From contig JAUPUU010000080.1 of assembly GCA_030917395.1 (NCBI GenBank), forward strand, positions 22,629 to 86,628: DNA of 64,000 bases, written 5' to 3'. The DNA comes from Cyanobacteriota bacterium erpe_2018_sw_21hr_WHONDRS-SW48-000092_B_bin.40. GTDB lineage: Bacteria > Cyanobacteriota > Vampirovibrionia > Obscuribacterales > Obscuribacteraceae. The notes below the pieces were generated by a model. The model saw only the letters and a program-made list of their open reading frames with translations, did no database searches and had not been told where the DNA came from. Made by a program: the position numbers and the translations under genes. Shown one piece after another: positions 52,381-60,631 of this stretch (positions are counted from its first letter, which is position 1; each line of letters starts with the position of its first letter).

Positions 52381-53373
52381 CTACTTTATTTGATTTGCGC
52401 CACTTGCACTTATATGGTTATCGATCCAACCAGCGACTTTGGTTATCACCTGGTCGTTAAACTGGTTCTCTTCAAAAATTAGGTGTTCAGCATTAGGAAT
52501 TAACACAATCTCACGATCGCTCGTCGAGAGCTTATTATATAGCTCAACGGTACCCTCTGGCTTGACCAACTTATCTTCGCAACCCTGCACAATCAGCACT
52601 GGCTTCGATGTAATCAGTTTGGCGCTTTTGTGATTTTGATTCATAAACATCTGAAATTGCATCAGCTCTTTTGGCGAGATGTTCATGCGCGCCACGGGGT
52701 CTTTACTCCAGGCCTCACGCAGCTCAGGCTTTTGCGTCGCCTGCTCAATTACCGACTCACCCACATTGAAAGGCTTATCTTTATTCTTCAAGTATTTAAT
52801 CGCCACCTTCCAACTGCTGCGGCCTTGCTTGAAGCGGTCCCCAGCGGGCACCGAAGAGATCAGACCATCAATTAACTCGGGATACATAGACGTGACGCGC
52901 AAAGCAATGGCACCGCCCATAGACTCACCCAGGAGAAAAACTGGTTTATTCGGATTGGCCCGGCGAATAGCAATTAAACTGCGGCGCACATCACTCAAGC
53001 AGCCATCAAAATCGCAGGTGCGCTGCCCCTTAGATGCCATAAAGTCACCGAAACCACGTACATCAATAGCATAAGTAGCTATACCAAGGGCCTGCATGCG
53101 TTTACCAAAGGCCTCATAAGTATCTTTATGCAAGCCCAGACCATGAATACATAGCAGTACCGCCCGGGTTGGCACATCGGGATCAATCCAGGCGATGCAG
53201 GGAGCATTGGCTCGTTTTATCCCTTTAGCCTTGTCTGCAGCGGCATACTCAGCCTTGCGGTCAGCTTTAGCATCCGAACCAGTGACAGCGGCCTCTGTGG
53301 TCGCAGCAAAGGCGGGAAAGTGTAGGAAAAGAAGACCAGCAAAAGCTGCCAATACTTTGATGAATAGGCTCAT
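52381..53373 (-). CDS. Exported alpha/beta-hydrolase (lysophospholipase/monoacylglycerol lipase-like)
   Basis: A 330-residue protein with a signal peptide (MSLFIKVLAAFAGLLFLHFPAFA split by its cleavage region) and an alpha/beta-hydrolase fold: LLCIHGLGLHKDTYEAFG, DVRGFGDF, the nucleophile elbow GESMGGAIAL (Ser151), the acid in QGCEDKLVKPEG and late His in NAEHLIFEE. This is the serine aminopeptidase S33/monoacylglycerol lipase type. The ATG at 53373 gives a clean signal peptide; a GTG six codons earlier is less likely. It heads the operon with the thioredoxin and DUF4384 genes. Confidence 0.82.
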   Translation of the reverse strand: MSLFIKVLAAFAGLLFLHFPAFAATTEAAVTGSDAKADRKAEYAAADKAKGIKRANAPCIAWIDPDVPTRAVLLCIHGLGLHKDTYEAFGKRMQALGIATYAIDVRGFGDFMASKGQRTCDFDGCLSDVRRSLIAIRRANPNKPVFLLGESMGGAIALRVTSMYPELIDGLISSVPAGDRFKQGRSSWKVAIKYLKNKDKPFNVGESVIEQATQKPELREAWSKDPVARMNISPKELMQFQMFMNQNHKSAKLITSKPVLIVQGCEDKLVKPEGTVELYNKLSTSDREIVLIPNAEHLIFEENQFNDQVITKVAGWIDNHISASGANQIK

Positions 53374-53643
53374 GGGAAGTGATTCTCGCACAAAAGCAAT
53401 GCCGTACTAGTATTAAGAATGCAGTATATACGCCGGCCGAAAGTTTAGAAGAAAGTCAACTAAGAGTCTCTTAATAACGTAAACGAGCGAAAATAGAAGA
53501 CACTTAGCAGTGGAAACCCTTAGCCCGCCCATTTCTTCCCCATATCCCCAAGATATACTCTCACCTCCATCACTCTGGAAACGATTCTGCACTCCGCAAT
53601 AGACCATCCAGTATTTTCAGAACCAGAGTCAGCGGCCTTACGG

Positions 53644-54903
53644 TTGGCGGCAATTGAACGCGATCACATAAAGAATGCTCACGACTGGAAGGCCATTGCC
53701 CTCATAGCCAGTTTTGTCTTTGCTAGCACTCTTGCCGATCGCATTATCGCCCTTAATCTCGGTGCCACCACAGTTTTTCTCGGACCAGGGGGCGAAGACC
53801 TGGGCCTTGGAGCGGCCTTCATATTTTTACCGCTGGTTGTTTTTGCCTTACCTGTAAGCCTTGCGGTTTCATCTCTTGCCGCTAATTTCACAAAAAAAAG
53901 ATTGCACTGGCTCAACTTAACCATCGCTCTGCGAGCACTAATTCCACTGACATCGACCCTGGTATTAGCTAAAGATTTTTTTGCCGGTTCACAATCTGCC
54001 GTAGGAATTACACTGGCCACTATTTTTCTCTTAGGACAACTGACCCTAGCCTCCACCCTTGTGCAACTGCGATCATCGGCCTCGAGACCTTTGCCATATC
54101 TCAGCTTAATTATCGCCGCTTTTTTCACAGGACAATGGGCAGCTCTCTACTTTGCACCGCTGATAGTATCGGAGCCTATTAGCAATTTCAGCTTCGCTCT
54201 GCTGTTTTTATACGCCCTAGCCATTGGAGCATCACATTACGGCTGGAAGAGTCTAGCCACATTCAAAGACAAAGAAGACCTTGTGCGGCAGGCTATTGCC
54301 TCTGTCGAAAATCACACCCCCAGCCAAGCAGCCGATATGCGTCCATGGCAATTTGCACGATTTCTTACAGCGACAGTTGCCCTCTACCTGCCGCTGTTTG
54401 CGCCAATGTTTGTTAGTTTGCTTTTTTCAATAGAGTGCAATCAAGCTGGCACTTTCATGATCAGCAATCTCACGGCCTCCCTTAGTCTAGCCTGTGCTGG
54501 TGGCGCCGTTCTCTCAATTTTCCTCAGCCGCCTGGCGCGCAAAAGAGTGATCTTGCAGGTGGTGACACTAGCATCACTGTCGCTTTACTTACTTGGGGCC
54601 TGGTCACACACCTGGTTTATTTGTTATGCCACGCTTACAGCAATGGCTACAATTGCCGGTTTGATATTACCTGACTGGTATCACCATCTGCTCACGCACT
54701 TATCGCAAAAGCAACTGCCTCATTTTCTTGCGGCAAAAGATACTATCTTAGTGCTCATCTATGCGCTTTGTAGCATGCCTATTGAAAAAACTTTGGCTGT
54801 GGTCTCGGGCCTCTATTTTCTCAAAGAACTCAATGTACTAGGAGCAGGACTCACAGCTGTCGCCATTTTGCTATCACCGATAGTTCTAAGATCTAACAAA
54901 TAG
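53644..54903 (+). CDS. Multi-pass membrane protein (MFS-like)
   Basis: A 419-residue hydrophobic protein with about 11-12 predicted transmembrane helices and short loops, as in major facilitator transporters, but without a recognisable family signature. The frame is open upstream to a stop at 53521; TTG at 53644 is the first plausible start, so the true N-terminus is uncertain. Its stop immediately precedes the trmJ ATG (TAGATG), indicating co-translation. Confidence 0.6.
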   Translation: MAAIERDHIKNAHDWKAIALIASFVFASTLADRIIALNLGATTVFLGPGGEDLGLGAAFIFLPLVVFALPVSLAVSSLAANFTKKRLHWLNLTIALRALIPLTSTLVLAKDFFAGSQSAVGITLATIFLLGQLTLASTLVQLRSSASRPLPYLSLIIAAFFTGQWAALYFAPLIVSEPISNFSFALLFLYALAIGASHYGWKSLATFKDKEDLVRQAIASVENHTPSQAADMRPWQFARFLTATVALYLPLFAPMFVSLLFSIECNQAGTFMISNLTASLSLACAGGAVLSIFLSRLARKRVILQVVTLASLSLYLLGAWSHTWFICYATLTAMATIAGLILPDWYHHLLTHLSQKQLPHFLAAKDTILVLIYALCSMPIEKTLAVVSGLYFLKELNVLGAGLTAVAILLSPIVLRSNK

Positions 54904-55626
54904 ATGAACAAAGACAACATCATTTTCATATTGGTGCGTCCAAATTTTCTTGGCAATATCGGCTCTACGGCCAGAGTTATGAAAAACTTCGGCTTTTCTC
55001 AACTTCGGCTAGTCAATCCTCCTCGTAACTACCTCGATGCAGAAGCACGAAAAATGGCTGTTGACGCCTTTGATGTCTTAAAAAAGGCAAAAGTAGAAAG
55101 CTCTCTGTCCCAAGCTCTAAGCGATATAAATTTGGCTTTTTCCACCTCAGCCTGTCAGCATCGCACAGAAGAACCCGAGGCCTTGGGCCATTTAGTGGAG
55201 AAACTTCACCAGCAAGACTTGACTAGAGAGAACAAAATAGCCTTTGTCTTCGGCGACGAACGGGACGGTTTAACAAGAGAAGAAATAGCTCGCTGTCACG
55301 AACTTATACTAGTGCCGACAGAACCCACATTTGCCAGCCTCAACTTAGCGCAGGCACTAGGGATAGTGGCATACGAACTGAGCCGCACGGAAGGCTTGCA
55401 CAATCACAAGCAGCTCAGCAGTGAGATATTGCCATGCGGTGCTGAAGAAGACGAGCTTATGAATCTGACGAGCGAACTCATGGACCGGGCCAATTTTTCG
55501 CGCCGATACAACCGCGATCTAGTGACCATGCAGCTCCGTAGCGCCTTACAAAAGATGCGGCCAAGCAAAAGAGAATTTGACCTCTTGCGGGGTTTTCTCT
55601 TGCGCCTCAATGACAAACTAAAGTAA
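54904..55626 (+). CDS. trmJ: tRNA 2'-O-methyltransferase, TrmJ/SpoU family
   Basis: A 240-residue SPOUT methyltransferase that uses SAM to 2'-O-methylate RNA; TrmJ modifies nucleotide 32 of tRNAs. Motif 1 is LVRPNFLGNIGSTARVMKNFGF, motif 2 FVFGDERDGLT and motif 3 VPTEPTFASLNLAQALGIVAYEL, all in the expected order. A C-terminal helical extension, typical of TrmJ dimerisation, follows. Subfamily assignment rests on the N-terminal RPNFLGNIG, typical of TrmJ rather than TrmH/TrmL. It starts at the stop of the upstream membrane-protein gene. Confidence 0.85.
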   Translation: MNKDNIIFILVRPNFLGNIGSTARVMKNFGFSQLRLVNPPRNYLDAEARKMAVDAFDVLKKAKVESSLSQALSDINLAFSTSACQHRTEEPEALGHLVEKLHQQDLTRENKIAFVFGDERDGLTREEIARCHELILVPTEPTFASLNLAQALGIVAYELSRTEGLHNHKQLSSEILPCGAEEDELMNLTSELMDRANFSRRYNRDLVTMQLRSALQKMRPSKREFDLLRGFLLRLNDKLK

Positions 55627-55769
55627 GAATAAACCATGACTAGAAAACTGCGCCTTCGCTATAGCTCCTTGCAACCAGTCAAAATTTTGCAGAAATTACT
55701 TGCAAATATGAGTTATTATCTTTTCTGCACTTACTAGATAGTCAAGGTAATTAAGGAAGTAGGAAATTG

Positions 55770-56513
55770 ATGCGTCTTCGCAATGAACAAGCTCGACAAA
55801 CGGTTCCAGCATTCGTTTGCCTTCTGGCTGCGGCCTTGAGCCTTCCACTTGGCTTGGCTGGCTGTAGCGAACCATCTTCTACCACAAGCGGTGGCTCAAA
55901 CGGTGCAGGGAAGGTTGACCCAGCTCTTCAGGCTCAAAATAGCGAAGAACTTTTCGTAAGTCCCGAAGAAGAAAAACGATTTGTCTCAGGTACACCAGAC
56001 AGCAAAGTTCCCTTTCCTGAAGCAGAATTTGTCAAGGCAATTAAACTAATTGACCAGTTGAAGGTTGCCGAAGCCGAAAAACTTTTGATGAGCAAGTTAG
56101 ACGATGCAGTTAAATCAGCTGCTGGTGAAACCAAACTTGGTCAGTACTGCGCCAGACTGTGCACGGCTTTGCACATGGAAGGCAAAGACAAAGAATCGCT
56201 TAAGTATGCCATTTTGGGTTCGCACATTTTTTATAAGCAACCGGCCGAGAAACGCCCACTACCACGCTGGTTCTTCAACGTGCACTTACATCAGGGTCTT
56301 GGTTACAAGAAGTTGCGTATGTACCCAGAAGCAGAGAAACAACTGCGCAAGGCAATCAACTTTGCCTCTAGCGCACCAGCTGGACAAGTAGATTGGAACT
56401 GGCACCGCTTGTGCCTAATCGAACTGATTGATACGCTAGAGCATGAGAGGAAGACTAGCGAAGTAAAAGTCGTCAAAGGCGAAAAGAAAGCTCTCGAAGA
56501 CAGTCATCGCTAG
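55770..56513 (+). CDS. TPR-containing lipoprotein
   Basis: A 247-residue lipoprotein: a signal peptide with lipobox LAGC (Cys near residue 32) followed by a Ser/Gly-rich linker and helical repeats of TPR character (KLIDQLKVAEAEKLLMSKL, AKLRMYPEAEKQLRKAI-like). GGAAGTAGGAAA upstream of the ATG at 55770 supports the start. It would sit on the outer or inner membrane facing the periplasm. It heads a row with the 204-residue protein and the HTTM protein. Confidence 0.75.
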   Translation: MRLRNEQARQTVPAFVCLLAAALSLPLGLAGCSEPSSTTSGGSNGAGKVDPALQAQNSEELFVSPEEEKRFVSGTPDSKVPFPEAEFVKAIKLIDQLKVAEAEKLLMSKLDDAVKSAAGETKLGQYCARLCTALHMEGKDKESLKYAILGSHIFYKQPAEKRPLPRWFFNVHLHQGLGYKKLRMYPEAEKQLRKAINFASSAPAGQVDWNWHRLCLIELIDTLEHERKTSEVKVVKGEKKALEDSHR

Positions 56514-56561
56514 TCAAAAAGTAAATCTTGTACCAAATTTAGTGCAGATTCAGTGTAGATT

Positions 56562-57176
56562 TTGACTAACAAACAACTTAAACCTGTTCGAAAAAATTCG
56601 ATTCTAAACGAGCTTCTTAGTCGCGAAGAATGGGCCCGCATCAGAAAGCCAATTATTTCGGCCTTTCTAATTTTGCACTGCACACTCAACTATTGCTATT
56701 TATTCAACAATCATCCCTATATAAATAACGTCAATCATTTTTTCTTTGGTTACTATGCGTTTATGGGACTCGAACAATCGTGGAATGTCTTTTCCCCGGG
56801 ACCTCGCAGTACAAATCCTCATTTGACAGCTATCGTCACCTACCAGGACGGCTCCAGTCGACTTTGGACCTATCCCCGCATGGAGAGACTTGATTTTTTC
56901 ACTAAAATTCCTAAAGAGCGCTATCGAAAATTTTTTGATGACAATGCCGCCTGGAATACTCCGGTGGTCTGGCCCGATATTGCTCGCTATGTTGCCCGCA
57001 CAAACTACTTCGACCTAGACAATCCACCAATTCTGGTGTCGCTGATTCGCTTTTCCTCAGCCATTTTGCCAATGGAAGAAGGCATTAACAAACCCAACCC
57101 GCCGCAATCAGACTCGAAAGTACTGGGCGTCTATCCCATTACAGCCCAAGACTTGGATGGGGTAATGCATAAATGA
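56562..57176 (+). CDS. Membrane-associated partner protein of HTTM, unknown family
   Basis: A 204-residue protein with one hydrophobic segment (about residues 32-48, ISAFLILHCTLNYCYLF) and a soluble domain rich in aromatic residues (NVFSPGPRSTNPHLTAIVTY, WTYPRMERLDFF). It overlaps the next gene by the ATGA sequence, which indicates stoichiometric synthesis with the HTTM protein. The start (TTG at 56562) lacks a good ribosome-binding site. No family was recognised, but similar companion proteins of HTTM domains are plausible. Confidence 0.65.
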   Translation: MTNKQLKPVRKNSILNELLSREEWARIRKPIISAFLILHCTLNYCYLFNNHPYINNVNHFFFGYYAFMGLEQSWNVFSPGPRSTNPHLTAIVTYQDGSSRLWTYPRMERLDFFTKIPKERYRKFFDDNAAWNTPVVWPDIARYVARTNYFDLDNPPILVSLIRFSSAILPMEEGINKPNPPQSDSKVLGVYPITAQDLDGVMHK

Positions 57177-58114
57177 GCATTTATACAATATTGCAAGCAT
57201 GGGACAGGTTTTGGTTCTCCGAAGTTTCACCACTCTCGGTGGCAGTCTACAGAATACTGTTGGGCTTTCTTACCATCGCCTTTATCTTATTGCTAATTCC
57301 CGATCTCTTTGTCTGGTTTGGCTCCCATGGAATGTGCTCCAATCAAGCAGTAGCTGATTGGAACAACGGTCATGCCGTATTTCTCAATCTATTTTCTTTC
57401 TTTCCTGATAATGACCAGTTTTTGGTTGTATTTCAGTGCGTCTTTTTCCTTGCGGCAGTAGCTCTGACCCTCGGTTTTCACGCCAGAGTCGCTGCCACCA
57501 TTTGTTATCTTTGCCTGACCAGCCTCTATCACCGCAATCCGTTTATTTTTAACGCTGGTGATACTTACTTACGTGTCTCTACCTTTTGGTTAATCTTTTC
57601 GGCCTCTGGCAACGCTCTTGCTCTCACCGGTAGACAGAAACGCAGCAACCCTGCCGGTAACTTCAATAGTTATAAGAAGGTCAGCATCTGGCCGCTGAGG
57701 TTGCTGCAAATACAACTAGCCACTGTCTATTGGCACACTTTCTTTTGCAAAATTGTCGGAGGCCCCTGGATAGATGGCAGTGCCGTTTTTACAGCTTCTC
57801 GTATTGAAGACTTACAGAGGCTGCCCCTGCCGTTCGTGTTTGAGCACGCTTGGACCATCAACCTTTTGACCTGGGGGACACTCGGTATTGAAGGTGCACT
57901 CTTTACCCTGATCTGGATTAAGGAGTTTCGCTACTGGGTGATCGCCTTTGCTGTCATTTTCCATCTCACCATCGAATATCACATGAATATCCCAATATTT
58001 GAGTGGCTGATGATCGTGAGCTACGTGCTCTTTTTCGAGCCAGAACATCTTGCCTTGGCCATTACTTGGTTGCGCAATAAATTCACTAATCAGAAAGTAA
58101 CAACGCCAAACTAG
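57173..58114 (+). CDS. HTTM-domain integral membrane protein
   Basis: A 313-residue protein with the HTTM fold shared with vitamin K-dependent gamma-carboxylase: WFSEVSPLSVAVYRILLGFLTI, LTLGFHARVAATICYL, NAGDTYLRVSTFWLIFS and WHTFFCKIVGGPWIDGSAVF. The catalytic residues of the carboxylase are not evident, so it is better called HTTM protein. Its ATG overlaps the stop of the preceding gene. It ends overlapping by four bases with a convergent gene. Confidence 0.82.
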   Translation: MSIYTILQAWDRFWFSEVSPLSVAVYRILLGFLTIAFILLLIPDLFVWFGSHGMCSNQAVADWNNGHAVFLNLFSFFPDNDQFLVVFQCVFFLAAVALTLGFHARVAATICYLCLTSLYHRNPFIFNAGDTYLRVSTFWLIFSASGNALALTGRQKRSNPAGNFNSYKKVSIWPLRLLQIQLATVYWHTFFCKIVGGPWIDGSAVFTASRIEDLQRLPLPFVFEHAWTINLLTWGTLGIEGALFTLIWIKEFRYWVIAFAVIFHLTIEYHMNIPIFEWLMIVSYVLFFEPEHLALAITWLRNKFTNQKVTTPN

Positions 58115-58848
58115 ACACCACGTCTATCTTTAAGGTCTCTGGCTAACTCAGATAAATTGGTCTGTGACAGTTCATCTAAACGTCTGTATTTCGCACCATC
58201 AGATTCGTTCACATGTATCCGGCTTTGCTGCGAGCATTTTTCAAAAAGCGATTGAGCAAGGGCAAAATGTTTATTGCGGTCAACTTCTTCTTTAGAGGAA
58301 TTGGCCCAAATATAGTGAAGAACGGCCTGTTCGTTTAAGAGCCCAATCTTCAAATATTGCAATTGACTCTTAGTATTTTCATTCTCGGCACCACTTGTTT
58401 GGTCTAAAAGCTTAGAGATTTTGTCATATCGATCTTGCGCAAATTTGTAGAGTCCTGTATCACGAAAACTAACGGCAGCTAACTTGTTAAGCCTTACTCT
58501 CTGAACCAATTGTGCTTCTTTATCTAGCGCAACCTTGCTACTGGTCAATCTAGAGTCAGCGTCATCGACGGTATAACGACCACCATTAAAATCGCCCAAA
58601 AAGAAAAGCAATTTCGCCAGACTAATTCGTGCTTCGACAATGTCATGGTCAGGCGCATCCATTTCTTCCAAAATTCTGATTTTATCTCTCAGAGCAGTCT
58701 CTTCTCTTTTGGCAGATTGCTCAGGTTCTATCTTGCCAGCCCAACTTGAGCGCCACGAGTAGATATAGAGCATGGCGAAGCACCAAGACACCAATGTTAT
58801 TGATATCAACCAGTAAAATACTGTCACTCGCCGTGTTTTTGTCTTCAA
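58111..58848 (-). CDS. Membrane-anchored TPR-like protein
   Basis: A 245-residue protein with an N-terminal transmembrane anchor (about residues 8-30), then helical repeats (AKLLFFLGDFNGGRYTV, SFRDTGLYKFAQDRYDKI, LFEKCSQQ) of TPR character. Start TTG at 58848 is supported by AGGAGG six bases upstream. It should face the periplasm. Its 3' end overlaps that of the HTTM gene. Function unknown. Confidence 0.65.
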   Translation of the reverse strand: MKTKTRRVTVFYWLISITLVSWCFAMLYIYSWRSSWAGKIEPEQSAKREETALRDKIRILEEMDAPDHDIVEARISLAKLLFFLGDFNGGRYTVDDADSRLTSSKVALDKEAQLVQRVRLNKLAAVSFRDTGLYKFAQDRYDKISKLLDQTSGAENENTKSQLQYLKIGLLNEQAVLHYIWANSSKEEVDRNKHFALAQSLFEKCSQQSRIHVNESDGAKYRRLDELSQTNLSELARDLKDRRGV

Positions 58849-59016
58849 AATGCCTCCTGAAAATTTCCTCTACTAATCTATATTCACACTACGTCCGATT
58901 ACATATCAACTAAATTTAGATCTAGAGTGAAGAGGAACCATACCTAAATTGAAGTGCCTCGCAGGCTTTTACGAAAGTGCTAAAATCGCTGTCGTTAAGT
59001 TTAATGGAGAAAATCA

Positions 59017-59763
59017 ATGGGCCTGTCAAAAGCTGTCTCAATTGCTAAGTCAGCTCTAGCGCTCACAGCAATACTGTCGGTCCTTAGCACCAACTGTGCT
59101 TTGGCAGCAGAAGAAGCGGCTTCATCAAATAAAGAAGATGATACTGAAGACAGTAAGCCAGCTGTAAAAGTTGTCAACGAGAAAATTTTGCCATTGATCA
59201 ATGACGCATATAAAGAGATTGGTCGAGGCGATTCAGCCAAAGCAGTCAAGACTCTTATAAAAGCTTTGAACATCGATCCTGATTCCATTACAGCTCGACG
59301 CTACTTGGCATTTGCCATGGTGCAAGTGGCACAGTACGTGCCGGCCCTTACTCAAATGCAAAAATTGAGCAAAATTACACCAATGAATGCCTTCGATTGG
59401 TATGTTTTCGGTGAAGCCTACGCCGGTGCCGGAGCGCTATCACATTCTCAGAGCTGCTACCAACAGGCCTTAGCCATATCGCCAGCGTACCACGCTGCTC
59501 GCGGCGGCGCCGTGAAGGCCATGGTCAAACAAGGACTTTTCACCCAGGCGCTTCAAGAAGCTGACAAGGGCGCGACTTATGCCACAGACAAGGTTGTAAA
59601 GAAATACTACGCAGCTCTTCGCCAAGGTGTACTTGACGCACAAACCTACCAAAAAGATGCCGCTCGACTAGGTTCAAGTCAAGGAGTTAGCCAGGAGCAA
59701 ATGGAGGAACAGGCAAGCAAGCCTGTTTTGATTAACCCAAGTATGAGTGAGGGAGATAACTAA
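59017..59763 (+). CDS. Exported TPR protein
   Basis: A 248-residue exported protein with a signal peptide (MGLSKAVSIAKSALALTAIL) and three TPR units (about 85-185: EIGRGDSAKAVKTLIKALNIDP, YLAFAMVQVAQYVPALTQM, YAGAGALSHSQSCYQQALAISP). GGAGAAA precedes the ATG. It probably assembles a periplasmic complex; the Tad-like genes start 240 bp downstream on the same strand, so a role in that assembly is possible but unproven. Confidence 0.8.
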   Translation: MGLSKAVSIAKSALALTAILSVLSTNCALAAEEAASSNKEDDTEDSKPAVKVVNEKILPLINDAYKEIGRGDSAKAVKTLIKALNIDPDSITARRYLAFAMVQVAQYVPALTQMQKLSKITPMNAFDWYVFGEAYAGAGALSHSQSCYQQALAISPAYHAARGGAVKAMVKQGLFTQALQEADKGATYATDKVVKKYYAALRQGVLDAQTYQKDAARLGSSQGVSQEQMEEQASKPVLINPSMSEGDN

Positions 59764-59868
59764 CTTTCCTGGCAGCAGCGAAGTGCTTGACAATTATGCG
59801 TAAAAGCCAATTTGTGAGCTTCTTCGACAGTTGACAGGCCTTTTTTTGACGTGCTAAGTTAGAGGTAA

Positions 59869-59898
59869 GGTTAACTTAGGTTAACTTGGATTAACCTG
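59869..59898. promoter_or_regulatory. GGTTAACTT 10-bp direct repeats upstream of pseudopilin genes
   Basis: GGTTAACTTA, GGTTAACTTG and GATTAACCTG follow one another with a 10-bp period (one helical turn) about 105 bp before the TadE-like gene. GTTAAC is itself palindromic. The arrangement looks like a regulator-binding site or an upstream curved element; no regulator is identified. Confidence 0.4.
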
Positions 59899-60002
59899 CC
59901 CCGAGCATAACCTCAGGGGTGATTTATTTGGCTTACCACGGGCAAATATATAGAAGAATTTCTCGGCAAATCTGAGCATCAGCTAACGGACGGTAGATAC
60001 AT

Positions 60003-60584
60003 ATGGCCAAATTTGTGACGAAACGAAGAAAGAGCAAGGGAGCAATGGCAGCAGAGTATGTCGCTACCATGTACGTTTTGTTCCTGTTCATTTTCTTCCC
60101 AGTGTTGAATTTGGGAACTTGCGGACTGAGGGCCTTTTTCCTCTGGTTTGCCTGTAACCAAGCGACAATGCTTGCTGCCAAAGCAAAAACATTCAACACC
60201 TTGGTTTACGTTCCAGAGCCGTCCGGCACGCCTTACCCTGGTGCATACGCCACAGCCCGCGCTCGGGCCGCTCAGATACGCAGCATGTTCCCAGGTGTAG
60301 ATTGGACCACCAATGCCACCAATCCTGAGGTTCGTATCATCAGAGCTGTGATTCCAGGTTCTGGAGCACCAGCTGTAGCCGATGTAATCGGACCTAATAC
60401 CCTTGGTCTGGGTAACATCCCAGACGTTGACCAGTACGTTTGCACTATACGAGTCACCATTAACGGTCAGGTGACACCGCTCATTCCTGTTCCATGGTTC
60501 AACATACAGGGACTATCTAGCCCAATGTTTCTGACTGTCAGCTCAGAAGCCCAATTTGAAAACCCACCCGGACTGCAGTTCTAG
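60003..60584 (+). CDS. TadE-like pseudopilin
   Basis: A 193-residue protein with a basic start (KRRKSKGAMAAEYVATMYVLF) resembling the prepilin-type TadE signal and helix, followed by a soluble C-terminal domain. TadE/TadF-like proteins are processed by a Tad prepilin peptidase and aid Flp pilus assembly. It lies 47 bp before the TadG-like gene. The ribosome-binding site is weak. Confidence 0.7.
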   Translation: MAKFVTKRRKSKGAMAAEYVATMYVLFLFIFFPVLNLGTCGLRAFFLWFACNQATMLAAKAKTFNTLVYVPEPSGTPYPGAYATARARAAQIRSMFPGVDWTTNATNPEVRIIRAVIPGSGAPAVADVIGPNTLGLGNIPDVDQYVCTIRVTINGQVTPLIPVPWFNIQGLSSPMFLTVSSEAQFENPPGLQF

Positions 60585-60631
60585 AAGGCAAGCTGAAAAA
60601 AGCGGATCAATTAATAGAGGTTGTAACAATA

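Noticed and set aside
53679..54128. 149-codon minus-strand ORF
   Set aside because: It is the antisense shadow of the multi-pass membrane protein gene, and its Lys/Arg/Ala-rich composition reflects that.
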